Part shown: in pieces, positions 23,088 through 31,617 of the stretch
How the letters are laid out: every line of letters starts with the position of its first letter
How positions within the stretch are numbered: position 1 is the stretch's first letter
From: an uncultured bacterium
Lineage (GTDB): Bacteria; Bacillota; Clostridia; Lachnospirales; Lachnospiraceae
NCBI GenBank assembly: GCA_947175015.1
Contig: CAMWLE010000018.1
Coordinates: forward strand, 1 to 44,407
Length of the DNA: 44,407 nt
Direction: 5' to 3'
The notes under the pieces: model-generated
What the model saw: the letters and a program-made list of their open reading frames with translations, nothing else
The model's database searches: none
Told to the model about the DNA's origin: nothing
Position numbers and translations under genes: made by a program

Positions 23088-24845
23088 ATGACAGAAGAAA
23101 TCTTTGAAACAGTAAACAGTCAGTTGTTCGGTGTCTGGTTTTTGATCGGAGCAGCATTGGTGTTTTGGATGCAGGCGGGATTTGCCATGGTGGAGACCGG
23201 TTTTACCAGGGCGAAAAATGCAGGGAATATTTTGATGAAGAATCTGATGGACTTCTGCATTGGTACGGTAGTGTTTATTTTGATTGGTTTTGGTCTGTTG
23301 TTGGGTGAGGATCTTGTAGGGTTCATAGGAAAGCCCGGATTTGATATTTTCACAAATTATGACAGCTTTGACTGGTCTGGTTTCGTGTTTAACCTGGTAT
23401 TCTGTGCCACAACGGCAACCATTGTTTCCGGTGCCATGGCAGAGCGTACGAAATTCTTGTCCTATTGTGTGTATTCCGCAGTCATATCTGCAGTCATTTA
23501 TCCTATTGAAGCACATTGGATTTGGGGTGGGGGATGGCTGTCACAGATTGGTTTCCATGATTATGCGGGTTCCACAGCAATTCATATGGTGGGCGGTATT
23601 TCTGCATGGATTGGCGCGGCACTCTTAGGGCCTCGTATCGGTAAATTCGTAAAGGATAAGTCCGGGAAAGTTACAAAGGTAAATGCTTTTCCGGGACACA
23701 ATCTTCCGATGGGATGTTTGGGTGTGTTTATTCTATGGCTTGGCTGGTATGGATTTAACGGTGCGGCAGCGACCAATGTGGATGAACTGGCAACCATCTT
23801 CGTGACCACCACCATAGCGCCGGCCATTGCCACTGTGGTGTGTATGATATTTACCTGGATGAAATATGGCAAGCCTGATGTGTCCATGTGTCTGAATGCT
23901 TCTCTGGCAGGATTGGTAGCAATCACGGCACCCTGTGATGTGACCGATGCGCTGGGAGCGGCTGTGATCGGCGCGGTAGCAGGACTGTTGGTGGTATTTG
24001 GTGTGTGGCTGTTGGACTATAAATTACATATAGATGATCCTGTGGGTGCGGTAGCAGTACATTGTATGAATGGCATCTGGGGAACCCTTGCAGTAGGGTT
24101 GTTTGCAACATCCAGTTCTCCGGCGTTTGCGTCGGCCGGTATCAGGGAAGGATTGTTCTATGGGGGCGGATTTACTCAGCTTGGTCTACAGCTTGTAGGT
24201 TTTGCAGCAGTTGCCGTATGGACGGCAGTAACCATTACCATTGCATTCCTGGTTATCAAAGCAACGCTGGGATTACGGGTGACGGAGGAAGAGGAAATTG
24301 TAGGTCTGGATTCTATGGAACATGGATTGGCATCCGCATATTCCGGATTCTCCATTATGGATGTATCCAATACCATGACTATGAGTGTCAATGAGAATAC
24401 GGATCTTGGTGTGGAGGAGTATGAAGAAGCGTCTGAGACAAAGAGGGCGGCGGCAGTACAGGTGGCGAAAACGCCGGCGGTTTCCGATACGGGAATGTAT
24501 AAGGTGGCTATTATCTCTAAACTTTCCAGATACGATCATCTGAAGAAGGCCATGAATGACCTGGGAGTGACCGGTATGACAGTGACACAGGTGATGGGCT
24601 GTGGTATTCAGAAGGGGGCGGGGGATAAATACCGTGGTGTTGAAATGGATGCCACACTGCTTCCCAAGGTGAAGGTGGAAGTGGTAGTGAGCAAGATTCC
24701 GGTGGATACTGTCATCGAGGCGGCCAAGAAAGCGCTTTACACCGGACATATCGGCGATGGTAAGATTTTTGTATATAATGTTGACAAAGTAGTGAAGGTT
24801 CGTACTGGGGAAGAGAATTTTGCTGCTTTGCAGGATGTGGAATGA
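23088..24845 (+). CDS. amt: Ammonium transporter fused to a PII regulatory domain
   Basis: A 585-residue protein. Residues 1-400 are an Amt channel with eleven predicted membrane segments, the twin pore histidines H166 and H325, and the FCATTATIVSGAMAER region. After a linker, residues 470-585 form a complete GlnB/GlnK-like PII domain: T-loop QKGAGDKYRGVEMD with Tyr515 at the usual uridylylation position, and B-loop TGHIGDGKIFVYNVDKVV. Normally GlnK is a separate protein that plugs Amt when nitrogen is plentiful; here the gate is covalently attached. ATG 23088 follows GAGGAGG. Long structured leader upstream; monocistronic. Confidence 0.95.
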   Translation: MTEEIFETVNSQLFGVWFLIGAALVFWMQAGFAMVETGFTRAKNAGNILMKNLMDFCIGTVVFILIGFGLLLGEDLVGFIGKPGFDIFTNYDSFDWSGFVFNLVFCATTATIVSGAMAERTKFLSYCVYSAVISAVIYPIEAHWIWGGGWLSQIGFHDYAGSTAIHMVGGISAWIGAALLGPRIGKFVKDKSGKVTKVNAFPGHNLPMGCLGVFILWLGWYGFNGAAATNVDELATIFVTTTIAPAIATVVCMIFTWMKYGKPDVSMCLNASLAGLVAITAPCDVTDALGAAVIGAVAGLLVVFGVWLLDYKLHIDDPVGAVAVHCMNGIWGTLAVGLFATSSSPAFASAGIREGLFYGGGFTQLGLQLVGFAAVAVWTAVTITIAFLVIKATLGLRVTEEEEIVGLDSMEHGLASAYSGFSIMDVSNTMTMSVNENTDLGVEEYEEASETKRAAAVQVAKTPAVSDTGMYKVAIISKLSRYDHLKKAMNDLGVTGMTVTQVMGCGIQKGAGDKYRGVEMDATLLPKVKVEVVVSKIPVDTVIEAAKKALYTGHIGDGKIFVYNVDKVVKVRTGEENFAALQDVE

Positions 24846-24888
24846 TTCAGGAGAAGTAGTTTTGAGGAAAAAGGGATAGGGAATATGG

Positions 24889-24975
24889 GATATGAAAAAA
24901 GGATAAGGAAAGAGGGATGGGGATAAAAAAAGGGATAAGGAAAACAGGATAAGAAAAGGGGATAAGAAACAGGGA
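24889..24975 (+). repeat. Degenerate GGGATAAGGAAA purine-rich tandem repeat
   Basis: About seven imperfect units built on GGGATA-AGGAAA occupy this purine-only-like tract between the convergent amt and hflC genes. It is strongly strand-asymmetric (G/A on plus, C/T on minus). No coding capacity. The last unit enters the terminator hairpin at 24964. Confidence 0.7.
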
Positions 24976-25000
24976 GTGATTGGAGCACGCCCTGTTTCTT
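24964..25000. terminator. Bidirectional terminator between amt and hflC
   Basis: AAGAAACAGGG (24964-24974) pairs perfectly with CCCTGTTTCTT (24990-25000) around a 15-base loop. The pyrimidine-rich minus-strand tail and the TTTCTTTG plus-strand tail allow it to serve both convergent genes. Confidence 0.8.
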
Positions 25001-25053
25001 TGTAGAATGTTTTTGACAGGATGTTCAGCGCTAAATCAGCTTCGGCAAGGAAC

Positions 25054-25923
25054 CTATTTGCCATAGAAAATCTGTGCGATGGGGGAATCCGGTGACAGAA
25101 TGACAGTTTTATTATTGCCGCGCATGGAGGCTTTCAAGGCGTCCAGACTTCTGACAAAAGAGTAGAATTCCTGTTTGGATTCATCATTGTAGGCTTCTGA
25201 CAGAATTCTCATGTATTCCGCTTCACCTTCTGCAATCAGAATGGCGGCCTCTTTCTCCGCCTCGGACAGCAGGACAGTTACTTCCTTGTCTGTGGTGTTC
25301 TTAATAATCTGCGCCTCGGAGCTTCCTTCTGCGGTATAGGTAGCGGCAATGTTGTCACGTTCGGAAATCATACGTTCATATACGGCTGCCTTGTTGTCGC
25401 TGGGCAGATCAAGTTTCTTGGTCTCAAAAGACAGAAGCGCAATGCCGTACTGTTCCAGAGAATTGCCGATATTTTGCATAATGGCGGCGGATAATTCTCC
25501 GTTACGTCCGGAAATGACATCGTCCTGGCTGGTGCTGCTGATGATGTTCTTGGTAGAGTTGTATACAATGGCGTCCAGACGGCTCTCGGCATTTGTAATG
25601 GAAGAATTCAAAGTCTGGGCAAATTTCTGCGGATCTACGATTTGCCACAGAATGTAACTGTCACAGATCATGGTCTTCTTGTCACTGGTAATGACATCGG
25701 AAGAGGACAGATCATAGAGCAGAATCTGTTTTGGCAGTGTATCCACGCTTTGGATAAAAGGAATCTTAAAGCTGATACCTGCTTCCGACACCACATGGTC
25801 AATTTTACCGAATTGCCGAACCAGGCTGTATTCATTTTCCTGGGTGATGACAATGCTGGAAGCGCCTGCCACAAGTGCCGCACATATTAGGATAACGGAT
25901 AAAATCTTGGCTGTTGTCTTCAT
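25054..25923 (-). CDS. hflC: HflC-like SPFH/band-7 membrane protein
   Basis: A 289-residue membrane-anchored SPFH protein. N-terminal membrane segment ILSVILICAALVAGASSIVI is followed by NEYSLVRQFGKIDHVVSEAGISFKIP, the typical HflC strand, and the helical AEAEYMRILSEAYNDE stretch near the end. HflC with HflK forms a large periplasm-side cage that regulates FtsH protease in Proteobacteria. It is shorter than E. coli HflC (334). GAGGT precedes ATG 25923. It lies 113 bases downstream of hflK in one operon; FtsH is not in the window. Confidence 0.88.
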   Translation of the reverse strand: MKTTAKILSVILICAALVAGASSIVITQENEYSLVRQFGKIDHVVSEAGISFKIPFIQSVDTLPKQILLYDLSSSDVITSDKKTMICDSYILWQIVDPQKFAQTLNSSITNAESRLDAIVYNSTKNIISSTSQDDVISGRNGELSAAIMQNIGNSLEQYGIALLSFETKKLDLPSDNKAAVYERMISERDNIAATYTAEGSSEAQIIKNTTDKEVTVLLSEAEKEAAILIAEGEAEYMRILSEAYNDESKQEFYSFVRSLDALKASMRGNNKTVILSPDSPIAQIFYGK

Positions 25924-26036
25924 ATTAATACCTCGCTAATTCGATGTTGAAAAGCATATTTCTTTTGTCTGTATATGATGAATTATACGTTTGTTCGGAA
26001 GAGTGTTGATGGAAATAGGAACCAGCGTTCAACAGA

Positions 26037-27074
26037 TCAGGGTTCCGGGTCGTCGGTTGGGGACACGGTATCGTAATCGGTGTGGTTGTCCGTATCTCCG
26101 GTAAAGGGTTCCAGGGGATAGATGGTCTGTATATCACCGTTACCGCTTTCGATCAGGATTTTCAAACCTGGCAGTACATCTTCCATGGTCTCATAAAACA
26201 TACGCTGTTTTGTAATGGCAGGATTCTTAATGTATTCTGCGTACATTGCGTTGAAACGTGCCACCTGCGCGGTAGCTTCATTGATACGCTCTGTTTTCTG
26301 TGCCTCGGCGTCTTTGATAATGCCGTCCGCCTGTGCCTGCGCAGAGGGCAACTGTTCATTGCGGTATTTATTGGCGTTGTTCAGGGCCGTTTCCTTTCCC
26401 TGTTTTGCTGTCTCCACTGCTTTGAAGGCTTCCATGACCTCAATGGTAGGAGGCTCCGAATCCTGGATGGTGATATTTACAAGCTGGACGCCGATATCAT
26501 GTTCTTCCAAACGCTGCAGAATCATTTCCCGGATAGCCGCCTGGATTTCATTTTTTCCTGTGGTAAGCACATCATCCACAGGATAGCTGCCGATTACGGT
26601 ACGAATGCAGCTTTGGCTGATATTCTTCAGAATTTCCAGAGGATTTTTGGAAGCATACAATGCCTTAACCGGATCACTGTATCGGTATTCCACATAGAAG
26701 TCTACGTCAATAAAATTAAAATCCGAAGTAATCATCAGGGATTCGTCTTCGTTGCTCTGGTTGGAATCTGTATTATAGCCGATGGTGAGACCCTGGATGG
26801 TGGTGTTTACCTTCCGTACCTGTTGAATCAGTGGAATCTTGAAGTGGAGTCCGGGTTCGGTGACAGCCTGGGGTCTGCCTAAGGTGATCAGTACAGCCTG
26901 TTCCTGCTCCTTGATCTCGTAGGCGGAGTTAGCCACCAGAATGACGAGGACAAAGGCCGCAATAATCAGGGCGGCAATCTTGCCCGGTGCCCTTCTTTTG
27001 CCGGAGGAGTTTGTTTGCTCTCCATCCATGGTTTCAAAGCCGTTTTTCCTGTTGCGGAAAGAATCTTTGCTCAT
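26037..27074 (-). CDS. hflK: HflK-like SPFH/band-7 membrane protein
   Basis: A 345-residue partner of HflC. A basic cytoplasmic N-terminus (about 1-35) precedes one membrane segment (IAALIIAAFVLVILVANSAY), then EQEQAVLITLGRPQAVTEPGLHFKIP and the long coiled helical tract with AQADGIIKDAEAQKTERINE. The start is ATG 27074, because AGGAGG lies seven bases upstream; the frame extends to 27116 without a site. The acidic Thr/Asp-rich tail (TGDTDNHTDYD) is typical of HflK variability. It should co-assemble with the downstream HflC in the membrane. Confidence 0.9.
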   Translation of the reverse strand: MSKDSFRNRKNGFETMDGEQTNSSGKRRAPGKIAALIIAAFVLVILVANSAYEIKEQEQAVLITLGRPQAVTEPGLHFKIPLIQQVRKVNTTIQGLTIGYNTDSNQSNEDESLMITSDFNFIDVDFYVEYRYSDPVKALYASKNPLEILKNISQSCIRTVIGSYPVDDVLTTGKNEIQAAIREMILQRLEEHDIGVQLVNITIQDSEPPTIEVMEAFKAVETAKQGKETALNNANKYRNEQLPSAQAQADGIIKDAEAQKTERINEATAQVARFNAMYAEYIKNPAITKQRMFYETMEDVLPGLKILIESGNGDIQTIYPLEPFTGDTDNHTDYDTVSPTDDPEP

Positions 27075-27128
27075 AGGTATACCTCCTTGTGTGGTGGAGT
27101 GATTTAGTTGTATCAACTTAATAATACA

Positions 27129-27157
27129 ATGATACGACGAATCTATGTTTTCGTCAA
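27129..27157 (-). promoter_or_regulatory. hflK promoter
   Basis: Read on the minus strand, TTGACG (27157-27152) and TATCAT (27134-27129) are separated by 17 bases. The transcript would start near 27122, about 48 bases before ATG 27074. Confidence 0.78.
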
Positions 27158-27275
27158 TAATAATTCTATAACCTTTTTCTTAAAACATGATAAGTTAATA
27201 TTGATACTTGTAAACCCGTCAAAACTTTCTCCTGTTCTTCTCGGCTGTCAAACAGTATCATGTTGTCACAGCTCC

Positions 27276-27467
27276 TTAGCTTTCTGCTTCATAGTATTGT
27301 GCCTGAACACTCCACAGTTTGAAATACATTCCGGACTTGGCGCTCACTAACATCCCATGACTGCAGCGCTGAATCAGCCGGCCCGCATGGAATACTGCAA
27401 TATCCTGACAAAATCGGCAAGAAGACAATCTGTGTGAAATGAATACAGCAGTCTTATTGCCAATCAT
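27276..27467 (-). pseudogene. 3' remnant of an ABC exporter ATPase gene
   Basis: The 63 codons encode only the C-terminal end of an ABC ATPase domain: NKTAVFISHRLSSCRFCQDI contains the switch histidine, then IAVFHAGRLIQRCSHGMLV and SGMYFKLWSVQAQYYEA, the classical last strand and helix. Walker A, signature and Walker B are absent upstream. No ribosome binding site precedes it. It is therefore a decayed fragment of a lost transporter, not a gene. Its orientation matches hflK. Confidence 0.75.
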
Positions 27468-27515
27468 ATCAGGTTTAAGAAGTTTGAAAATTTTGTGAAA
27501 GATTAAGACAGCAAA

Positions 27516-27544
27516 TTGAAAGTTTCACAATTTTATAGTATACT
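27516..27544 (+). promoter_or_regulatory. Promoter upstream of the hydrolase remnant and hydrolase gene
   Basis: TTGAAA (27516-27521) and TATACT (27539-27544), 17-base spacer. It points to the 48-codon hydrolase remnant at 27646 and, 290 bases away, the intact hydrolase at 27833. It may be the promoter of the lost gene now feeding the next one. Confidence 0.7.
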
Positions 27545-27645
27545 CTCAAATGCTTGAACTAAGAGTAAACCGAGATTGTATTTGCAGATGCGTTGTAAGG
27601 TTTACGCAAAGAATAAGCGGTAAAGTATAGCTATTGTATACTGAA

Positions 27646-27792
27646 ATGTTTGCGGATGGCAGTTCGCATTATTATGATGGAGTGGAATCTGTTGATTTTG
27701 CAACTGTATGGGGCCAGCAGCATGTCAAGGCAGAACGCACAGGAAACAGCACCACGAATTTCATTGCGTGGGTAAATGAGTGCATGAAGTAG
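27646..27792 (+). pseudogene. C-terminal remnant, probably of an alpha/beta hydrolase
   Basis: A 48-codon frame reads MFADGSSHYYDGVESVDFAT, then VWGQQHVKAERTGNSTTNFI and AWVNECMK. WGQQHVKAER looks like the catalytic-histidine strand end of an alpha/beta hydrolase, and NFIAWVNECMK like the final helix. The frame opens only 15 bases upstream of the first ATG after a stop, so nothing N-terminal remains. It directly precedes an intact tannase-like hydrolase, suggesting a former tandem pair. Family assignment is inference from short sequence. Confidence 0.5.
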
Positions 27793-27832
27793 ATTGCAGT
27801 GATGAAAAATGAACATCAAAGGAGTGATTACT

Positions 27833-29311
27833 ATGAGTGACAATTTACGTTTTGATGCAGGCAAATATGAAGTGAAGACCTGTGAGCTGGATGGCAGAAG
27901 CATTACTTATCGTGCTTTTGAAGGAATTGACTATTGTGCTAATCCTGTTGACCCAATCCAGAAACTGAATCTGTTTGTACCTGAAGTGTATTATCGGGAA
28001 GGTGAGCTGAATGGCTATACCCTTCAGACAGTGCCGATTTTTGTCCCTAATACGGTGGGCGGCTATATGCCCGGTCGTGCGGATGTTCCAGGCAGGGATT
28101 TTAAGGGGGAGGTCAATACTGTTTTCAGAGCACTGGAGCATGGTTATGTTGTTGCCTGCCCGGGAATCCGGGGACGTACTTCCGGCAGGAAGAGTGAGGA
28201 ATTTTTTGTGGGAGGTACGGCAGCTGCGGATGAGGAAAATACTGGTAAGTTTGTCGGCAAGGCGCCGGCTTTGATCGTGGATATGAAAGCAGTTGTGCGT
28301 TATTTGCGCCATAATAAGGGCATTGTTCCCGGTGATGTGGAGCGGATTATTACAAATGGTACCAGCGCAGGCGGTGCTTTGTCTGCTATGGCCGGGGCAA
28401 CTGGAAATAGCCCGGATTATATTCCTTATCTGGCTGCAATTGGTGCTGCTGATGAGAGGGATGACATTTTTGCTGCTAGCTGCTATTGTCCGATTCATAA
28501 TCTTGAAAATGCGGATGCGGCTTATGAATGGTTATTCTCAGGATGTAATGAATATAATAGCAGGACGTTTGCGAAGGTGGATGGCAAAGTCCGCAAAACA
28601 ACTGAGACTAAAAAGCTGACAGAAAAGCAGATGGAGTTGTCAAAAGAACTGAAAAAGCTTTTTCCGGCTTATCTGAATAGTCTGCATTTGACCGACAGTA
28701 CAGGAAATGTCCTGACACTGGATGAAAATGGTGAGGGCAGCTTTAAAGAGTATGTTCGCAGCTATATCCTGAAATCGGCCCAAAAAGAACTGGATACGCA
28801 TGATTCCGCCAACCGTCTGTGTATGCTTGCTGTGAGAGGAAGTGAAGTAGAGAAGCAATTCTGCCTGACCATTGAGGGCGGCAAGGTTGTTGCGTTGGAT
28901 TGGGACGGATTTGTGAAGACCATTACCCGAATGAAACCTGTGCCATCTTTTGATGTACTTGATTTGAGCAGTCCGGAAAATGAAGAATTTGGTACAGAAG
29001 AGATCAAGGCAAAGCACTTTACTGTTTTTGCACTGGAAAACAGCGAAGTTGAGGGTGAATTAGCCAATGCACAGATTATCAAATTGTTGAATCCTACAAA
29101 ATATATTGGGGAAGCTGACACTGCAAAGCACTGGCGCATCCGCCATGGTGCATTTGACAGGGATACTTCATTGGCAATACCTGTTATTTTGGCTACGCTG
29201 TTGGAAAATAAAGGTTATGATGTGGATTTCTTTCTGCCATGGGGCTTGCCTCACAGTGGCGATTATGATTTAGATGAGTTATTTGCATGGATTGATAGAC
29301 TTTGCAAGTGA
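27833..29311 (+). CDS. Tannase-like alpha/beta hydrolase
   Basis: A 492-residue serine hydrolase that resembles subtype-B tannases and feruloyl-esterase-type enzymes, which cleave gallate or related esters. The nucleophile is S178 in [14 protein letters not shown]; a probable acid is D444 (or D442) in [10 protein letters not shown]; the histidine is H474 in [27 protein letters not shown] is the oxyanion-side strand. No signal peptide is present, so it acts in the cytoplasm on imported substrates. ATG 27833 has AAGGAG eight bases upstream; ATG 27809 lacks one. Substrate assignment needs biochemical proof; a different carboxylic ester is possible. Confidence 0.8.
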   Translation: MSDNLRFDAGKYEVKTCELDGRSITYRAFEGIDYCANPVDPIQKLNLFVPEVYYREGELNGYTLQTVPIFVPNTVGGYMPGRADVPGRDFKGEVNTVFRALEHGYVVACPGIRGRTSGRKSEEFFVGGTAAADEENTGKFVGKAPALIVDMKAVVRYLRHNKGIVPGDVERIITNGTSAGGALSAMAGATGNSPDYIPYLAAIGAADERDDIFAASCYCPIHNLENADAAYEWLFSGCNEYNSRTFAKVDGKVRKTTETKKLTEKQMELSKELKKLFPAYLNSLHLTDSTGNVLTLDENGEGSFKEYVRSYILKSAQKELDTHDSANRLCMLAVRGSEVEKQFCLTIEGGKVVALDWDGFVKTITRMKPVPSFDVLDLSSPENEEFGTEEIKAKHFTVFALENSEVEGELANAQIIKLLNPTKYIGEADTAKHWRIRHGAFDRDTSLAIPVILATLLENKGYDVDFFLPWGLPHSGDYDLDELFAWIDRLCK

Positions 29312-29324
29312 TATGTATTGATTG

Positions 29325-29353
29325 TTGACTTTATTTTTGCTAGGTGCTATAAT
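29325..29353 (+). promoter_or_regulatory. Promoter of the FMN riboswitch-ribU transcript
   Basis: TTGACT (29325-29330) and TATAAT (29348-29353) with 17 bases between. The RNA should start near 29360, about 17 bases before the aptamer. Confidence 0.92.
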
Positions 29354-29376
29354 TCTTTAAACAATTGAATAGTAGT

Positions 29377-29490
29377 GATGTCTTCAGGGCAGGGTGAGAT
29401 TCCCGATCGGCGGTTATAGTCCGCGGGCGCGAAAGCGCGGAGTTGGTGAAATTCCAAGACCGATGGTATAGTCCAGATTAAAGAAGGTGT
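29377..29490 (+). promoter_or_regulatory. FMN riboswitch (RFN element)
   Basis: The core has the invariant FMN-aptamer sequences TCAGGGCAGGGTGAGATTCC, CGATCGGCGGT, GTGAAATTCCAAGACCGAT and GGTATAGTCCAGAT, with a variable GCGC-rich hairpin. CTTC near 29382 and GAAG near 29483 close the P1 stem. It binds FMN and lowers expression of the riboflavin transporter downstream. From 29484 to 29495, AAGGTGTATTGA is perfectly complementary to TCAATACACCTT (29562-29573), a 12-bp helix that would compete with P1. Confidence 0.97.
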
Positions 29491-29580
29491 ATTGAGATTG
29501 TCAGAACTAATCTGACTATGATTTTTGCACTCTTTTTTGTCGAATTGCGCTGTTGACATTTTCAATACACCTTAAATTTT

Positions 29581-29625
29581 AACACTTGAAAGACATTCAG
29601 ATACTTTCAAGTGTTAATTTTATTT
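29581..29625 (+). terminator. Riboswitch-controlled terminator before ribU
   Basis: AACACTTGAAAG (29581-29592) pairs perfectly with CTTTCAAGTGTT (29604-29615), followed by AATTTTATTT and then the AAGGAGG of ribU. As the expression platform of the FMN riboswitch it should form when FMN is bound. Confidence 0.88.
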
Positions 29626-29639
29626 AAGGAGGTATTCAA

Positions 29640-30227
29640 ATGAATATCAGTAAAACAAAGAGACTCATAACAATAGGTATGCTATGCGCACTTGCTTATG
29701 TCGCAGTGGTTGTCGGACGCATCCCGCTCATACTTTTTTTGAAGTATGATCCCAAAGACGTTATCATAGTAATCGGTGGATTGATTTTTGGACCGATTAT
29801 GTCATTTGCTGTAACAGTGATTGTTTCTGTAGTGCAAATGTTTACAATTAGCGGAACGGGAATTTTGGGTTGTATTATGAATATCATTTCAAGTTGTTCC
29901 TTTGCGTGTACTACTGCATTTATCTACAAAAGGAAACATAAGCTGGCAGGTGTTGTACTCGGACTTTTTTGTGGTTGGGGTTGTCAAGTTGTAGTTATGA
30001 CGATTTGGAACTATTTGATTGCTCCAATCTACATGGGTTATCCAAGAGAAGCCATTGTAGAATTGTTAATTTCGGCATTTATACCGTTTAATTTCATTAA
30101 GGGAGGACTAAATGCGGCGATAACAATGCTTTTATATAAACCTGTAGTCACTGCTTTGCGCCGTTCAAATGTAATGGAATCCAAGCGGATAGCCGAGGAA
30201 CAGATAACAAAAAGGTTAAGGAAATAG
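29640..30227 (+). CDS. ribU: Riboflavin ECF transporter S component
   Basis: A 195-residue membrane protein with six hydrophobic segments and the typical S-component N-terminus TKRLITIGMLCALAYVAVVV. The KYDPKDVIIVIGGLIFGP stretch is characteristic of RibU. It captures riboflavin outside the cell and works with the shared EcfA-EcfA'-EcfT module, encoded elsewhere. AAGGAGG lies seven bases before ATG. The FMN riboswitch in front makes the substrate assignment firm. Its stop is followed at once by a GGTGCCCTC hairpin repeat. Confidence 0.95.
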   Translation: MNISKTKRLITIGMLCALAYVAVVVGRIPLILFLKYDPKDVIIVIGGLIFGPIMSFAVTVIVSVVQMFTISGTGILGCIMNIISSCSFACTTAFIYKRKHKLAGVVLGLFCGWGCQVVVMTIWNYLIAPIYMGYPREAIVELLISAFIPFNFIKGGLNAAITMLLYKPVVTALRRSNVMESKRIAEEQITKRLRK

Positions 30228-30229
30228 CG

Positions 30230-30316
30230 GGTGCCCTCATAAAAATTGAGGGCACCTTAGTTATTTTCTGGTGTCTGGATATCTGTTCCTGCAGAAGTTG
30301 GTGGATACTTTGTTTG
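30230..30316 (+). repeat. GGTGCCCTCA hairpin repeat, copy 2 (terminator plus tail)
   Basis: GGTGCCCTCA (30230-30239) pairs with TGAGGGCACC (30247-30256). The tail with TATCTGTTCC, TGCAGAAG and TTGGTGGATAC aligns with that of copy 1 at 22332-22391. It starts three bases after the ribU stop and probably terminates that transcript. Confidence 0.75.
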
Positions 30317-30362
30317 TTATAATCAAAAGATATATATTTGTATAATTTGATAGTTACTGCTA

Positions 30363-30391
30363 TTGAATAAATATTCAAAAAGACATATAAT
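30363..30391 (+). promoter_or_regulatory. Promoter of the glycosyltransferase-hisC-popT operon, with palindrome
   Basis: TTGAAT (30363-30368) and TATAAT (30386-30391), 17-base spacer. The -35 box is the left arm of a perfect 16-base palindrome TTGAATA-AA-TATTCAA (30363-30378), a possible operator. The predicted leader to ATG 30597 is about 200 bases, with no obvious structure or open frame. Confidence 0.78.
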
Positions 30392-30596
30392 GGCATTATT
30401 ATAGTATTGATAGTACCTTTTTCAGAGATAGTTAAGCGGGAGGAACGCATATCTATAAAGTATTACAAAATAAGTACAGGTAAATGTTATAAAAAACAGA
30501 GGTGAAAATGAAATTTTGAAAACTGGAAAATGCTGAAAAATAAAGGTGTAGTGTTTTCGAGAGGGCATATTTAGGTAAAAGGCGGTATAGATTAAA

Positions 30597-31607
30597 ATGA
30601 TTACAATATCCCTGTGTATGATCGTGAAAAATGAAGAAAAAATCTTGGAAAGGTGCTTGGGCAGCATAGCGGATCTGGTGGATGAGATCATCATAGCAGA
30701 TACAGGGTCTACGGATGCAACCAAAGAGATTGCGGGGCGTTATACGGAGCATGTGTATGATTTTCAGTGGGTGGATGATTTCAGTGCGGCGAGAAATTTC
30801 GTCTTTTCCAAGGCCACAATGGAATATATATATTCTGCGGATGCGGATGAGGTATTGTCGCCGGAGAACAGGGAGCGTTTTCGGCTGATGAAAGATACAC
30901 TGCTTCCCGATATTGAAATTGTGCAGATGAAATATGGCAATCAGCTTCAATTTGGTACAGTTTATAATTATGACGAAGAGTATCGTCCGAAATTGTTTCG
31001 GAGGAAACGGGATTTCTTGTGGGAAGAACCCATTCATGAGATGGTACGTCTGACCCCGGTGGTATATGACAGTGATATTGTCATTACCCATTTGCCGGAG
31101 GAAAGTCATGCAAAACGTGATCTGGCGGCCTTTCACAGACATTGCAGGGAAGGCTGTCGTCTGTCCAGGCGGCTGCATGGGATGTACGCCAGGGAATTGA
31201 TGCTGGCGGGAGATGCGGAGGATTTTGCACAGGCGGCGGCATTTTTTCAAGCGTCTGCAGCGGATGCCCACAGAGATGAGGAAGAGTTGAAGCAGGCATG
31301 TTGTATTGCGGCAAAAGCGGCAAGACTGGCCGGGAATACGATTCTGTTTTTTAAATATACATGTAAAGTCATTGCAGGAGAAGCCTGTTCGGAAATATGT
31401 TGTGAAATGGGACATTTCTATGAGGAACAGAAGGATTGGGAGGAGGCGGCGGTGTGGTATTATAATGCAGTGTATGAAACGCAGCCGATTCTAAGTATTC
31501 ATACGGGCGGCAGGGAAAGCCTGGAGGGATTGGTGCGATGCTATGAAGCCATGAACAGTCCTGAACAGGCGCAAGTGTATCGGGAAGAATTGAGAAAATC
31601 ATATTAG
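30597..31607 (+). CDS. Family 2 glycosyltransferase with helical C-terminal repeat domain
   Basis: A 336-residue GT-A enzyme. The N-terminal domain has ISLCMIVKNEEKILERCLGS, IIADTGSTDATKEIA and the metal-binding DAD (82-84) in YSADADEVL. The C-terminal half is helical with paired short helices resembling TPR units (AQAAAFFQASAADAHRDEEE, EEAAVWYYNAVY). This arrangement is shared with SunS-like and other TPR-linked glycosyltransferases. It probably transfers a sugar to a protein or peptide in the cytoplasm; acceptor unknown. A weak site, GGCGG, precedes ATG by 11 bases. It leads an operon with hisC and popT. Confidence 0.85.
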   Translation: MITISLCMIVKNEEKILERCLGSIADLVDEIIIADTGSTDATKEIAGRYTEHVYDFQWVDDFSAARNFVFSKATMEYIYSADADEVLSPENRERFRLMKDTLLPDIEIVQMKYGNQLQFGTVYNYDEEYRPKLFRRKRDFLWEEPIHEMVRLTPVVYDSDIVITHLPEESHAKRDLAAFHRHCREGCRLSRRLHGMYARELMLAGDAEDFAQAAAFFQASAADAHRDEEELKQACCIAAKAARLAGNTILFFKYTCKVIAGEACSEICCEMGHFYEEQKDWEEAAVWYYNAVYETQPILSIHTGGRESLEGLVRCYEAMNSPEQAQVYREELRKSY

Positions 31608-31617
31608 GAGAAAAAAG

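Noticed and set aside
24889..24975. Purine-rich repeat considered as a CRISPR array or iteron origin
   Set aside because: Units are short, degenerate and contiguous without unique spacers; no cas or replication genes are nearby.
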